From positions 50,122 to 114,121 of the forward strand of contig NZ_QUMD01000011.1 in assembly GCF_003481985.1 (NCBI RefSeq): DNA of 64,000 nucleotides, in the 5' to 3' direction. Within the stretch, counting starts at the first letter, position 1, and the number at the start of each line of letters is the position of its first letter. Of the stretch, positions 1 to 13,200 are shown piece by piece. Position numbers and translations under genes: made by a program. The notes under the pieces are model-generated. The model was not told where the DNA came from and did not search any database. It saw only the letters and a program-made list of their open reading frames with translations. The stretch comes from Clostridium sp. OF09-36. Its GTDB lineage: Bacteria > Bacillota > Clostridia > Lachnospirales > Lachnospiraceae.

Positions 1-1526
1 CTCCGGCAGGCAGGTAATCAAACCGCTGGTGGTTTTCTAACGTCAGGTATGTACAGGCATATGGATTGATCTGTGGCAGTGCCTTCCAGTCGAACTGATA
101 CTCAAACCGGTATAAGTGGTCCGCAAACAGGTCCTGCTCTTTTGTGACCCCGATCCGGATTTTAACCCCGTTTTCCATCCGGTACACCAATACCGTCTGC
201 TGTGGATCTGCCGGTTTTAAGCGTTCTTTCTGGTATTCTGCCTCAAACTCTGCCCGGTAAAGCCGCTCGCCCACATCCCACATCACACTGCTTCCAGGCT
301 TTGCCCCGTGCTCCAGATACATGGTTTCAAACGCAGCCGGAAAATCACGGTAAGTCGTACCATCATCGGTGATCCAGCGCACAACAGGCGAAGCTGTCTC
401 ATATTGCAAAAGGCCATTCTCATAACAGATCTGGCCGTTTGCATCCAGCTTCGCAGGGTAGAGCGTAAATTCCGCGCCGCCCACAGCAGTTTCGCCGTCT
501 GCACGGTCTTTTCCGTTTTCCAGACAGTATTTTTCCACCTCTATGCGCGTGTGATCGTCCTTTATCTCGTATTTCTGGACTTCCGGGCGTTCCGCCACCG
601 TGATTGTCACCGGTTCATGGGAAACAAAGCCCGATGGCACCTGGATTTCTTTCCAGAGATACTCTCCCGTCGGAAGATGCGCGATCGTATGCGGCTGGTC
701 TGTTGTTGTCCAGACAGCGGCCGGAGCTGGCTGGTGAACATCCGCATCGATCTGTGCATATTCTGAAGCAGTCTGGTTTTCTCCCGAAACAGCCTGCGCA
801 GCTTCTGCACCATGGGCACTCTCCGTTTTCCACAATCCAAGTACCGCGCCCGTCACATATCCACAATCAAATGCAGAGTTTTCCCCTGTTTCTGCTTTAT
901 CTGATCGCAGTCCACTGCCAGAAACAACGGACTTTCCGCCCGTATCTGAACTTGCGGTATCTGAAGCAGTTATATCTACGCCATCCGTTTTTGAAAATTC
1001 CGTTTTTGTTGCTTCATCTGTCATGGTGACCTGTTGGATCTCATTGGTTTCCTTTACCAGGATTCCCATCGGAAGTGCCTTGACAAACCCTTTTGGTGCC
1101 TGTAATTCTTCCATAATGTAGCTGCCTGCTGCCACCCGCTCCAGAATGTCTGTACTGCCCTCTGTCATCACCGACGCAAACGGGTCATTTGGATATTGTT
1201 CCGACGTGATCCATGTATTTTCCATGACATAGGCTTCGCCCTGTCTGTGGGAAAGCGGCTCATTTTCTGTCTGAAGCAGCGTATGCTCCTGTACCGCATA
1301 AGCCGCATGATTGTAGCTTCCAGATTGTCTGAATTCTGGGAGCGCACAAAATCTCCATTCCGGTCGTAAAGCTTTGTAGCCTTATCATAGATATCTTTGC
1401 TCTGCTGGTAATAGGTCACAAGTCCATGCTGGTCGTATACCGGATTCATGGACTTTTCAAATTTCCCGTTGTTATCATCCAGCAGCACTTCATCGTTCAG
1501 GTTCTGCCCTGTCTCATTCTGGTAAA
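1..1526 (-). CDS. Giant SpaA/Cna-B surface adhesin, C-proximal part (partial, frame segment 5)
   Basis: This continues the giant surface protein that begins at 10184. No stop occurs before the window edge, so the C-terminus, where a sortase signal or other wall anchor would lie, is not visible. The frame enters where one T is missing from a T run near 1525. It shifts again near 1316, where one base is missing between GAAGC and TACAAT. With both repaired, the frame is open to position 1. Two SpaA-type module ends are visible, GSYIMEELQAPKGF and GEYLWKEIQVPSGF. The Glu in this motif catalyses Lys-Asn isopeptide bonds in known SpaA/Cna-B domains. A new module starts after each one. I infer a stalk of self-crosslinked Ig-like modules outside the cell. 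Confidence 0.75.
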
Positions 1527-2811
1527 GAGAGGATTCCCGGTGCTTTCTTCTTCCTGGGCAGATTTCCAGCTGCCTGTCAGGTACGCCTGCTCCCCATCTC
1601 CTGAGAGTGCCATACGGCAGGTCGTGATCTTATCACGGGCAATGATATTACCATACTCGTCCCGGCGAAGATTTACCGGCCACACAAGCACCTGTTTTTT
1701 GTTCTTCCCGGTTCCAGCTCTTCCACGGATCTGGTCCCAGCTTCCATTGGTCCCGTCAAAATCCTTCACCACATATGCCATACCAGTATACGGATCTACA
1801 AGCGCATCCCGCTCTCCCCCGCGCCCTAAATGATACACATGCGTTCCTTTATCCAGTGTCAGGATCTTATCCTTCTCATCGTATACGATCTTCGTCAGGT
1901 CACCGCCGGTAAATTCCAGAAACTTGAAAGCACCATTCCATGCAAACGCCTGATAACGTCCATCCCGGCCATCGCTCTCCGGCGTAATGGTAACTGACAG
2001 ATTACTCAGATCGTAATAAAGGATATCGGTATCCGGGCGCATCACGGTAACGGAATTCCAGCTGTTGCCTTCTGCCGGAATGATCTCACCATAACGGTCC
2101 ACACCCGCAGGCCAGGTTACCGTATACAAATGCCCTTCCTCATCGCGTTCCGGGAGAAATTCCGTTTTCTGTCCTCCGTAGCCTTCCTTTACATACATGC
2201 GGTCAATATACCCCGCATCGTTTCGCTCAATCACAAGTCCTTCGTAAGTGAAATCCTGGGTATCTCCGGACGGTGTCAGTAAAATGGCATCAAATAATGT
2301 CATTTTTGCGCCTGCCACATACCCGGATGTTCCTTCGCTATTAGAATGTTCTGATCGCAGATCCTGGTCTGGCTCACTGCCTGCGGCGGCCTGCGCTTCA
2401 CGCTTTTCTACCTGTAGCCGGATCGGTTCATTTTCCAGATAGACCCGCGCTGTATGGATCTGGTCCTGGGGCTTGTTTTTCCAGGTTGTCTGTTCATCTG
2501 CCGCATCTTCATAAACGGCAGAGAGTACCCTGCTGTCCCGGTTTCCATTCTGGTAATAAGCCACCTGGTCGGAATAGATTTCCAGCGCCACTGGTTTGGA
2601 ACGGACATAGCCTGCAGGCGGCTTTGTCTCGCAAAGCACATAGGTGCCGGCAGAAAGCGGCTGCGGTGTGTTCAGATAGCCGACTGTCTGCAGCTGATAT
2701 TCCTGAGCACCTGGGCTTTGTGTCTTGGCATCCGGGTCTTCTTCCTGAGTACCTGGGCTTTGTAGCTGGGCATTCGAACTTTCTGCCTGATTACCTGGCT
2801 TTGTACCTGGC
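1524..2811 (-). CDS. Giant SpaA/Cna-B surface adhesin, frame segment 4
   Basis: Same gene as the neighbouring segments. The frame is entered where one C is missing from a GGCCC run near 2810 and left at the T-run deletion near 1525. It opens with a Pro/Gln/Gly-rich linker made of degenerate 42-base repeats (QSPGTQEEDPDAKTQSPG), then a SpaA module end, GTYVLCETKPPAGYVRS. About 330 further residues are rich in Tyr, Asp and Gly and show beta-strand patterns, such as DILYYDLSNLSVTITPES. They include one more Cna-B-like start, IRLQVEKREAQAAAG. No catalytic domain is recognisable. The role is probably structural or adhesive at the cell surface; that is inferred from family, not from a binding motif. 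Confidence 0.7.
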
Positions 2812-3906
2812 CATCCCGTACTGTGGCAAATGCTTTCATGACTCCCGTTTCCAGCCCGAAACGGTCCCCCAGCAGGATCTGCTCTGATTCCTCACACACA
2901 GGTGTACCAGCCGGGACCATGCCGGTATACGCAGCTTGTCCTTTCAGCATACTCCGTCCTCTTGTAACCGGCCGGATATCGGTTGCTCCCATCGCAGTCA
3001 GAAAGTCCCTGGATCCGTCAATCAGCGTATCCTCCTCATAGAAAAGCACTTTTCCTTCCCCGTCCTTCGCATCGTCCCGCTTCGCTGCATAAATACGGAA
3101 GATGGCTCCATCATGCAAAATATTTTCATGGGTTTCAGAATCCAGCTTTTCGATGCGGACTCTTGCTGTGTAGAAGCGGTTGCGGAAACGTACATTGCCG
3201 TAACCAAGGCTGCTCTTATTATCTATTCCAGATACAGAATATGGCACTAACATCGGTGCATAACAGCCATCATACGCGGTCTGTGTCCCCTGCATCGCAG
3301 GGATCTGGTCCCGGTAGAAGGTTCCCGGCACATTGTCATCTGTTTTTGCACCTCCCGGATATGCAACATCATTCGCGGTCTGTGCCTGCTCAGAAACAGA
3401 GCTATAGCGGTACACAGCCGAAACCAGATTACGGCCACTTTGTCCTTCACTTAAGTAATACGGAACCACACCTGTTGTCCGGTCATCCTGGCTATTATAG
3501 TAATTCTGAAACGGCCGGTACTTTGACTGGGTCAGTGCAAAGTAATCGCCCGCGTCAGGATGATCCGGCGGGCCATTTTGGATCCGGTCTGGCTCCATTC
3601 CATACTTGTAAATTTCAAAATCACCACGGTCACCGTGCGCCCGGATCACATGAGACTCCTCCAGAAAACGGATATGGTATCGCTTTTCCAGATCCACCGC
3701 TGTATACGAAGCCTTGTACTGGTAAAAGGAGTCCATTTCCCCGGGGGAAGCTTCTGCACCAGCTTCGTCAGCATATACCGCCGGAAGCGAGATTTCTTTG
3801 GGTTTATCAACCTCATAATGGCGGTTTTTAAAGTCCTCTAAACTTGCATATTTCGGCTGCTGTTCGACCACCACATAGGTTCCATATGGAGCCTTGCTGA
3901 AATCCC
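2809..3906 (-). CDS. Giant SpaA/Cna-B surface adhesin, frame segment 3
   Basis: Same gene. The frame begins where one G is missing from a GGGG run at 3904-3906; repair joins EYYG to DFSKAPYGTYVVVEQQ, itself a module-end motif. It holds a region resembling the 'thioester or adhesin head' stretches of such proteins (YHIRFLEESHVIRAHGDRG) and a clear Cna-B start, RVRIEKLDSETHENILHDG, followed by GAIFRIYAAK. The Lys in IEKLD is in the position of the bond-forming Lys of Cna-B domains. The frame is lost near 2810 by a single missing C. The assignment of domain type is firm; any ligand is unknown. Confidence 0.7.
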
Positions 3907-6900
3907 GTAGTATTCTGTTTTTGCTTCCTGGCGCTTCGCTTCGTCTTGTCTTTGCTCCTGAGCTTTTTCCATCTCTGTCTCGCTGTATCCGTTTTGTGTA
4001 TCTGCAGATACGGTTGTGACATCATGGTCTGCGCCGCCTCCTTCCTCTGCATCCCATGCAATGGCATACAATTCGTCAAGATCATACCTAAAAAACGGTT
4101 TTAAATAGTTCTGTGCTTTTTCTATGGCCTTTTGCAAGCCCTGGTCCAGAATCTCGTCCGAAAATGCTGTGCTGCCACGGATGGCATGGTATTCCGTTTT
4201 TCCGGCACGTTCCGGTGTTTCTGCATGCCTTGCAATTCCCACACTCTCTGCCGTTTCTGCATGCTCCGCCGTCTCTGCATACTCCGCCGTCTCCACCAGC
4301 TTCGCGATTTCATCATCCAGATACCACGTAATGGCAAACTGGCGGACCCGGTCAGACACAGCACTATTCCAGACCGTAGCGTCACTGCGGTTGATTTTAT
4401 TGCCGATCGGACGGTAGCTGGTATAGGTTGGCGCGGCATCATCCCATTTATCGTGATTTGCCGTCTCTACCGCATCGAAAAATTTCTCATAATTCAGGCG
4501 TTTTACCGTGCGGGTTTTCGTTCCGTCCTCTGCCAGCGCCTCTGTAGTCTCCAAGATTGCCGTATAACCGCCAGACGAATGCTCCTGGATTTTCCCATTC
4601 TGGTAAGCATAAAGCATTTCATTGCAGATTGCTGCATCATTGGAATCTTTGTATAACGGATCTGTGCGGTGCAAAACCTTCGTGTAGATCTGGTTTACTT
4701 TTTCCGGGAATGCCGTATTTGCCTGCTTTTGTTCCGCAAAACTCCGCTCATTTCCTTTCCGGTCCTGCCAGATCACCTCGCCGTTTTCATTGCGGTAAAG
4801 CTTGCGCAAATTGGATTTCAGATAAACCTTGAAACGGAAATTGTCCATTGCTTCCGTATTGTCATAATTTCTGGTCCACCAGTCTTCATGTGCATCAGCA
4901 TAAGAACTGGTATTATTGTAAGATGTCTTTTCTATGGTCTTGCTTATCCGGATCTGCTGGCGGATTCCCCGCTCTTCCACCGGGACCGGGCTGGTAGCCG
5001 TACCACCGCCAGGTCTTCCCTCTCCATCCTGCCACACAAAATCCTGTCCCGGATACACCAGTGTAACACGCTTCACAAAACTATTTTCTTCTCCTGCATC
5101 TCCCGTCTGATAATCCAGGCTTGCCTGCACACGCACCTGTTTTACCGTCTGGTAATAAGAGGCCGTGCCCATCGTATCACCTGGTGACCAGCCGCCCTGC
5201 ATAAGCGCAATATCTTCCTCTGTCAGCACAACCTGTTCTGCCCCTGGCAACACCAGCTTAAACCAATATTGCTGTGCAGTGTCATCGCTATGAACCGCCC
5301 CGTAATGATCGGTATAGCTGCTTTCCACATGCCAGACAGTTTCCTGTATTTTAGAAGTAATCTCGCTCCAGTTTCCATAGGATTTCTGGGTTTCTCCCGG
5401 CACAGTTTCTTCTATGTAATTGACTTTCGGAATCCGGTTTCCGCTTGCATCAAGCGGTGTTTCCCCAGGTTCATAATATACATTTTCCTTGATGCAACGG
5501 GTCATGAGACTTCCATCTGATGAAGCCTCCGCATCCGGCACAAGCACTGCTGAGGCTCTGGAATGCACACCTTCACCTTCCCCATGTTCATCCTGTAGCA
5601 CGGAAAAATCCGCATATATGCCAAAGTTATCCTCCGACTCTGTTTCCCCATAAACAGCATAGATATATCTGGGAGATTTTCCCGTCTCTTCCGGCACAAA
5701 GGGAACCCGCAGATAAAAAGCTGCGTCCCGTTCTTCCTTTTCCGGCACAAAAAAGCATTCTGGATTTCCGGTACGTCCCGCATAAATGCTAATCAGAAGC
5801 GTATCCTCTGTTTCCCGGATCTGGTCTAAACCTCCGTAGGAGTAGTATGCGTGCTGCTGATAGAAATCCAGCAATGCAGCTAAAACTTCTCCTATTGTTG
5901 CCGCGTTCGTCTCCTCCCGCTTCCACGGAATTTCCAGCGTGACGACCGGGGCACCGAACTGGATCTGGCTGTCTTGAACGCCGCTCCGGTAGCCGGTATC
6001 ATAGACTGGCTGCTCCAATGTGCTGTAACGAAATCCAGCATCAGAGCTCTGCTTTGGTGTTCCTTTCCCATTTGCCCGCAGGATCAGCTCCAGCTTATAC
6101 TTTAAAAACATAAAATCTGCCACAGCAAACGGCTTTCTCAGCCGGTTCAGCACAGCAGCTTCATCCAGTCCTTTCTCCGCCCGCCTCATCAAATCTTCGC
6201 ATTTTGCCGGATCCAGCTCTTTTTCTTCTGCATATGCCACATTGCTTACTGTGCGGTTTACCGGGCGCTTTCTGGTGAGCATGGTTCCGTCCGCATCATA
6301 TTTGGGATACTGGCCTTCATATTCCGTCGTGACATAGACCAGATTGCCAAATACGTCCCTCTCGATCTGCCCGGTAAAACTTCCAGTGCCGATCTGTGCC
6401 GGTTCTGTTTTCACGGTCTTGTCCAGGCGATAGAGTCTGCTTCCCGCCGGAATCCCCGAAAATGCCAGATCAAATCCTCCGCTTTTTTCACTATTCACTT
6501 CGAAGAACAATTCCCGGAAAGTTGGATCGCCATAAGCGCCGCTTGCCCCGGACTGAACCTGCTGCTCTGCATAAAGTCCCTTTGTCACCGTCACATAACC
6601 GCTGTATCCACTGTGTCCGTTGTTTCCGCTATCTCCACCATTACCGCTCTCTGTCACCGCAGATAAATCCTGGCCGGTATTTGTAAATGAGTGCTTCCTG
6701 TTTCCAATGGACAGCTCGTATCCCTCTGAGCGGCTCAGCTCTTTCACATAATATTCCCCCATCAGAAGCGGTCTGCCGATCCAGCAGTTCCCGTTTGCAG
6801 TCTGGTAATCCTGGTAGGTTCTCTGGTACTGTCCATCTTCTGTATAATCATCGAATGTCTGGCTTCTCGTATAGAGGTTTGATGGTGCTGACCGGTTCCA

Positions 6901-9490
6901 GTTTCCAGGCCGGTCCACGATCCCGCCCTTTTCATAATCATAAAACCACCCCGGCGCTTCTGTGAATGCAAGAAACGAAGCATCTCCGTTTTTATCGGTC
7001 GCCGTTACCGCTGTCAGATCGTCCTTCTGGTAAACCACACCGGTCTTTCCATCCGGGTGTACCAGATCCTTTGCAGCGAACAATCCATACACAGCACCCT
7101 CCAGCACGGCGTCACCCTGCGTATCTCCATAAGAATCGTAAGCATTGCTTTCCCCTGCCTTTAAGTCCATGTCCCGCTTATTGATATGGATCTCGCCTTC
7201 TGTCCGGTGGTCATAGATCCGCCACCAGTCATCTTCCCCGTCCTGACCATTACAATGGCTGTAGTGATCCGACGGACCAGGCTCTGTCGCACTTCCGCTG
7301 CTTCCAGCATTCAAGCCACGGTTATAGGCCTGGGCAAAGAGATCACCGCCGCCACCGCCGGTACTGTCCCTATGGACTGCTTTAAAGTTAACAACCTGAA
7401 AAATATCCTTCGGTGTCTCTGTATCTCTTCCTTGATCTTCTGTCTGAGACAAAGCCGTGACAGGTACAGACACATCTGGAACGCGTTTCCAGGAAGACGT
7501 ATCTGATGTTCCTTCCGGGAACTGAAGCTTCAAAATCCACTGCTGCACATGCTCCGCATCGTCCTCTTCATTCTGGCTGGCACGATCCGTTTGCAAAGCA
7601 GAACTTCTGTTTTCCACTTCCCGCAAGACCAAATCCGATGCCGTTGCCGTTTTACGTATTCCTGAGATCTGTCGTTCTTTTGTCTTGCCACTTTCCACAC
7701 CCGATCCTGTTGCTTGTTCTCCCGTCTCATCACTTTCCACATCCGATCCTGCTGCTTGTTCTCCCGTCTCGTCACTTTCCGCATTCGATATCGTGGCCTT
7801 CCGCTCCGTCTCCTTCTTCATATCCGGTACGCGGTCTTTCTGTTCTGCTGCTTCACCTTCCGTATCCGGTTCATGTTCTTCATCCCATGCATCCGATGCC
7901 GTTGCCATCATGTTCTTCTGAGTCTGCCCGGCTTTCTCCTCTTCTTTTTGGGCACATTCCTCTTTCCGGTCATCGACCAGTGACTCTTCATCGATCCATG
8001 TTGGGAAAAAGACAGCAAAGATTCTCTGCCAGATACTCTTTGATTCTTTTTTTACGACCGGCACTTCCGTCTCTGCAGCCATGCGTCCCTCTTCTGCCTG
8101 TCTGCGCTGCTGCACCAACACCCTGGCCGGTTCGGCTGCTGCCTGGTCACTGACCTGGATGTCTCTGCTGTAAAGGCCCGCGAAGCTGGCGTTGGCTCCA
8201 TTTTCAGAAGCATCGGTTGTAATGACTTCGATCGGAAGGTCATCTCTGTGGTTGCCATGAAGTGTATAACCTTCCCGCGCTGTATCCTCCGCAATGGCAT
8301 AGCTGTATTTTAATGCAATGAAACGTGCATAGGTTTCCCGGGTGTCGCTCTCACAACCGGAATCGGTAAAGGAGCGGGTTCCGCCAGCCGAGACGGTAGC
8401 ACCGGCTGAGGGAGTTTCGCCTTCCTCGCCGCCGCCCGATGCGATACTTCCAATCTCGCCCATATCTACTTCCGGCATCAGCCAGTGAAAATGGACACCG
8501 GAAAAATCGCCACCGGCCCAGGCTTCGCAGGAACGAAAGGTGCTCTGCCAGAGCGATGCCAGACGGCGGTTTTCTTCTTTCGCCGCAGCGATCTCTGCCT
8601 GATTTTCAATTTCCCCGGTTTCTTCGTCCTCCTCTTCTTCCGGCACCGGGACAAAAACAGGCGCCGGATGTCCGTCACAGAAGGTCTTATCGTAATGGTA
8701 ACCATGCTCTACCGTCTTCCCGGATTCCCCCTCTTCATCCGTTATCATAGCTGAGACAAAGCGGAAATCGTCCCATAAAACAGGGCTGTCCTTGTGAAAG
8801 CTCTTATAAGGTGCGCCTCCTGCATAGATATAGGCTGCACCGTCACGGTCTGTGTGAACCTCCTCCTTATCGTCAAAGCGTTCATATAAGGAAAACACGG
8901 CATTTTCCAGTGGTTTTCCGGTTTCATGGTCGTACTTTCTTAGGCGGACATTGTAGGTGGAAGTCCACTCCTCCTCATGCCGGTAGATTTCAAATACCAG
9001 GCTCCCGGCACCACCCTGCGCTGCACCTCCCGGTGCCGCCACTCCGGTTCCTGCGTAATAGCAAACTTCCGGGGCATTCACCTCTACAAATGCCAGACGC
9101 TGGTGCGCAGACAGCGGAGCTGCGCCGTTATACATCTGGCGATGCGTGCCCGCGCAGCGGCTGCAGCGCCAGATCTGCAGACACTGGTCATACACCTCCT
9201 CCGGGGAAGAAAAGGTTCCGCCGCCAGAAGCATACTGTGTCCCACGGACATCAAACATCAGATACAGGGCACCGCTGCCGCCTGTGCTGGTCAGACGGAT
9301 TTCCGTATCGGTCTTCTGACAGACCCAGCCGCCCGGAAGCTGCGGTGTAAAGGAGCCGTCCGCTCCCGTGGTGGAATATTTCAGGGGAACGGTACGGATA
9401 AATTCCGCATCCGCGCCGGACGGATCAAACGACAAAACGTACTCCCCAGACTGCCCATTTTCCTGTGAGGAGTCAGCCGCAGCGGATTTC
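3904..9490 (-). CDS. Giant SpaA/Cna-B surface adhesin, central part (frame segment 2)
   Basis: About 1,860 residues in one open frame. It has an early Cna-B module (NVRLRKYDHETGKPLENAVF) and a second module starting GEIHINKRDMDLKAGESN and ending GEYYVKELSRSEGYEL. Between them lies a charged, Glu/Lys-rich disordered region with three 13-residue repeats (VESDETGEQA type, about 7685-7795) and two ATASD motifs. Near the C-end is a low-complexity array of ETAEHA hexads (about 4215-4300). Tyr- and Asp-rich beta regions fill the rest. The frame joins the N-terminal segment through a one-base loss near 9485-9530 and the next segment through a one-base loss at 3904-3906. This is extracellular, from the signal peptide of the N-terminal segment. 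No enzymatic motif was seen. Confidence 0.75.
7685..7795. repeat. 39-base coding repeats in the giant adhesin
   Basis: Three copies of a 39-base unit (13 residues, VESDETGEQA type) in the charged disordered region. In-frame length; copy number could vary between strains. Confidence 0.7.
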
Positions 9491-10184
9491 CTGCCTGCGT
9501 ATGTCCCTGCAGCACGGACGGAATGCCCCCGCCAGTTGCATGGACAGCTTCCACTCCTCTCCACTGTCCGGAAATGCCAGGCAAAGCGGTGGTTCGTGCA
9601 CCCCCGCCCAGCAGTCCCGCCAGCTGCAGATACGTTTCTTCTTTCGCCAGCACTTCCTTCAGCCACGGATATTTCCCGCGGACTGCCGCAGAATGGATCA
9701 AAAGCTTTAAATCCGCTTCCGTTACGAACTGGGAGATTGCCGGTATTCCCTGGGCTGCCGCCCCGGCATTGATGTTCTGGATGACGGCATTGACCTGCGG
9801 CATATTTCCAAAGCTTGCCTGCAGTGTCAGCATCCCCCAGAAGACCAGTGCCATTTCTTCCCGGCTGAGCGTCTCGGACGGCAGTATGCAGACATACTCG
9901 TCCCCGTCGATCAGGGCCCGGTTCGCTCCGGCTCCGTCAATACAATAATGATGAAATCCCGCCCCGTAAGCAATGATGGTATCGCCCAGCTGCGCTGCCT
10001 GCGCTCTCCATGGCAGCTGCGGCAGAATTGGAAGCAGTGTTTTACTGGCCAGAACAACTGCCAGAAGCATTGCCGCTGCCCGCTTTACGGATTTTTTTCT
10101 TTCTCCCATTCGTTTTCCCATACCCCTGTTTTCCCTGTATTTTCCTGCGCATTCGCGGCCTTGCATCCTACGCAAAGCGCACAT
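9485..10184 (-). CDS. Giant SpaA/Cna-B surface adhesin, N-terminal part with signal peptide (frame segment 1)
   Basis: Encodes the export signal of the giant protein: a basic stretch (GKRMGERKKSVKRAA) followed by MLLAVVLASKTLLPILPQL and an Ala-X-Ala cleavage site (RAQA). A start at 10184 is preceded by AGGAAAG; ATG at 10121 is an alternative with a weaker GGGG site, so the exact start is open. The mature part begins GDTIIAYGAGFHHYCIDG and is a helical region of about 150 residues without a family I recognise. The frame is lost between 9485 and 9530, where one added base (for example in GGAAA) joins it to the central frame. It lies 68 bases after the stop of the GLUG protein and is probably co-transcribed with it. 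Confidence 0.7.
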
Positions 10185-10198
10185 ACTGTTCTTTCCTA

Positions 10199-10217
10199 TT
10201 CACGCATTGTGCAAACA
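10199..10217. repeat. 19-base dispersed motif, copy A
   Basis: TTCACGCATTGTGCAAACA in the 68-base gap before the giant adhesin gene. It matches copy B at 15549 in 18 of 19 bases. Confidence 0.6.
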
Positions 10218-10251
10218 ATAACGTAGTTTCTTCTTCATCCGCAATTTGCCG

Positions 10252-13200
10252 TTATCCCTTCGAAGCCTCTTTCTGCACCTGCGCACCCTCCGTTTCTTCC
10301 TGCCGCTGTACCACTCCGTTCACAACCCATGCGCCCTGCTCATTGGTCTGTTTTCCGTCCGGAGCCGTATAGTTCTTTTTCAGTGCACCGCGGCTGCCAT
10401 TGGACTCCTCTTCAAAGTACAGACACTGTCCGCCGACCCAGTTCCAGCCGGTAAGCATCCTGCCCTGGGTTCCATCGGAAGACGGGTTTAAATAATACTG
10501 GTTTCCGTCTGCATCCTGGTACCAGCCGGTCACTAAAAATCCTGCCTCATCAAACCGGAACCAGTCGTAAGCGCTTTGCCCGGCAGCTGTGCTGGCATAC
10601 GGATTATGCACGGCAGCCCATTCTTTTACGTAGGTACGCTCCTTGTCCGCAAACATCCACTGGCCTGCTGCATTCTGCATCCAGGTTCCCGTTACCACAT
10701 AAGAAGGCATGGACGGGCCGGCTGCCTTTGTCACTCCTCCGGAAGTAATTCCGGTTGACCCGCCAGAGCCTTTGGAGCCGCCGCCCCCGCCGCCAGAGCC
10801 ACCGGAGCCGCCGCTAAAAACGCGCGGCACTGTTTCATCCACGGTGACAAACTGGATCCGGACCCTGCACTGCGCCTGGATATGTCCGTGCGTCTGGTCT
10901 TCACTCACTGCAGTGACGATTTCTTCCCGGATTCCGTTTCCATTTACCTTTTCTAACGGCTTTTCCCGCTTCAGCGTCCGGTCGCGGTGAATGAGGTTCT
11001 GGATCCACGCCGGATTGTTTTCTCCCTTCGGGTCCCACACCGGCATGACCTTACAATCCTGCTGGTTTGCTCCCGATACTTCCAGACGGATATTTTTCCC
11101 GCTCTCCGTATCCTTCCAGCTCACCTGCTCATAAAACGGATGCTCTGGATTCAGCGATGCAGTCAGCACTACCGGCTCTGAAACCGTGATGCTTTCCGAC
11201 GACTGGTAACAGCTTCCGGTCAGTTTTCTTGTGACCGTAAAGTGTGCCTCTGTCTGGTTCAGGCTCAGTGTTTCCACCCGCACCGTTGTCAGGTCTACGA
11301 TCTGGAAATCCACCGCAACGCGGCAATTTGCGTAAAGTGCCTGATGATTCACCGATGTCTCCGGATTCGTCACGGCAGATACCACGCCGTACCGGGTGTA
11401 AACCGTATCACGGATCTTTTCCCGGTACTGGTTTGCTGCCTGCGCCTGGACCTCCCGGTTGATGATGTTGGTAATAAAGGCGGAATTCATATTCGGCATG
11501 ACCGAAGCATCCTTCATGGTATAGCCTGTTTCAGAGCGGTTTTCCAGAAGATCGGTATCGTCGACCAGCCAGCGCACCGTCCTGTCTACCGTCTGGCCAT
11601 TTCCGTTATGCTCCACATGAATGAGCACCGGCTGCACTTCCACACTGTGATCCTGGACTCCGTCTACATAACGCGCGATTAAAACCCCATCCGTATTTTT
11701 CACCTCTGTGACGATCTGCGGGTGCTTCCGGTCCCCGCTCCGGGTCTGCACCACCGAAATCCTCGTTTCTTCCGGATCGGCAGTCAGCCTGGTCGTTACT
11801 TTTACATACTCTGCATTCAGCTGTGTGTCGCACTCCGGCATAAGAAACGAATAAGCACCACCGCCCACATACTGCATCGGCTGTTCGTCTTCGTTTTCAT
11901 CCAGATAAGTAGGCGGCTTTACCCCGCCCGCCTCATTCAGGTCCACGATCATCTGATAACGGTTCTCCGCTGTGTTTTTCGGTGCTGTCGCCACGGTCAC
12001 GACCGCGCCTGCTTTGATCGCAGATGGGTGGTCCTTGTCAATGTCCCGGTAGTAAGAGCTTCCCGTAGAAGAGATTGCAGACAATGCCGCTACATCTGTA
12101 TCGTAGGTTCCGTTCGCATTTCGTGCATCGATACGCGGAATATAGACCAGATATCCTCTTGCAGGTTCGCCCATGAAGCCCGGGGCAAAATGATCCATCG
12201 CAAACGGCAGATCCTTTTTGTAGCCCTCCATCGTAAACTCGCGCCCAAGCTTCTGGGTAACAATGTAGCGCACGCCATCTTCCAATTCCTCATAAAAGAA
12301 ACGGTCCCCGCAGTCATACTCGATCTGCCCGGACACGGTCTTATACTTCCGTTCCAGGTCAGACCAGTAGCCGATGTGCGCATCTTCCGCGAAGCGGTTG
12401 TCCCCATCGATGGTACTTCCAAACACCTGCTTTGCCTTCGCAAGTGTGTTGGTAAACAGGTAAGAAATCCTGCTGTCCCGCTCCGTTCCGTAGGTAAAAC
12501 GGGCACTGCTGTCGCGGGTTCCCACAAAGGTTCCCTCGCGGGATGCACTTCCGGCATTGGTCCGCGAGATTGTTCCTGCCATGCGGGCCAGGATCAGGTT
12601 TCCGCTCTCATATTTTCCAACGATGCCGCCCACCGCCAGACTTGCGTTGCCGCCGATCGTGCCGTTGACATAAGAATTGTAAATGCCGCTTAAGCTCATA
12701 CTCCCGGCAATTCCGCCTACATATCCCTTGCCCTGGACCCGGTCTGAATCGCCATTCTGGGTGATCACCACGTTATCGATCAGATACGCCTTTTCTACGC
12801 GGCCGGCTATTCCGCCCACCGCACCGCCAGCTTTCGCTCCATTTGCGGTAACTGCATTGATGGCAATGCCTTCTGCGCGGCAATTTTCCACGATTACGGA
12901 GCCATCTGCCTCCTGGATCTGTGTCCCGGAGGCCGTTCCTTTTCCGCTGCCACTGATCACTGCCGCAATTCCTCCGGCATCACGCTCCGAATAAACATAA
13001 CCGGACACCGTTACATTGCGGACTACCGCACCGTTTTTCAGCGTTCCGGCAAGTATTCCAGCCTGGTCTGCACCGCGGATCTGATCCCCACGAATTTCCA
13101 GATTTTCCACAGATCCACCATCGATCACGCCGAACAGCCCCAGATTTTTCTTTCCATCTAACTCCCCGATGATTTTCAGTCCGGTGATCGTATTGCCGCA

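Noticed and set aside
7685..7795. CRISPR-like array
   Set aside because: The 39-base repeats are contiguous, in frame and without spacers; it is a coding repeat. No CRISPR array or cas gene is seen in the window.
1..10184. Reading the giant adhesin as several separate small genes
   Set aside because: Internal pieces lack ribosome sites and signal peptides, and one-base repairs join module ends exactly.
11722..12693. Long open frame on the plus strand across the GLUG protein gene
   Set aside because: His/Arg-rich low-quality product opposite a repeat-rich secreted protein; codon bias artefact.
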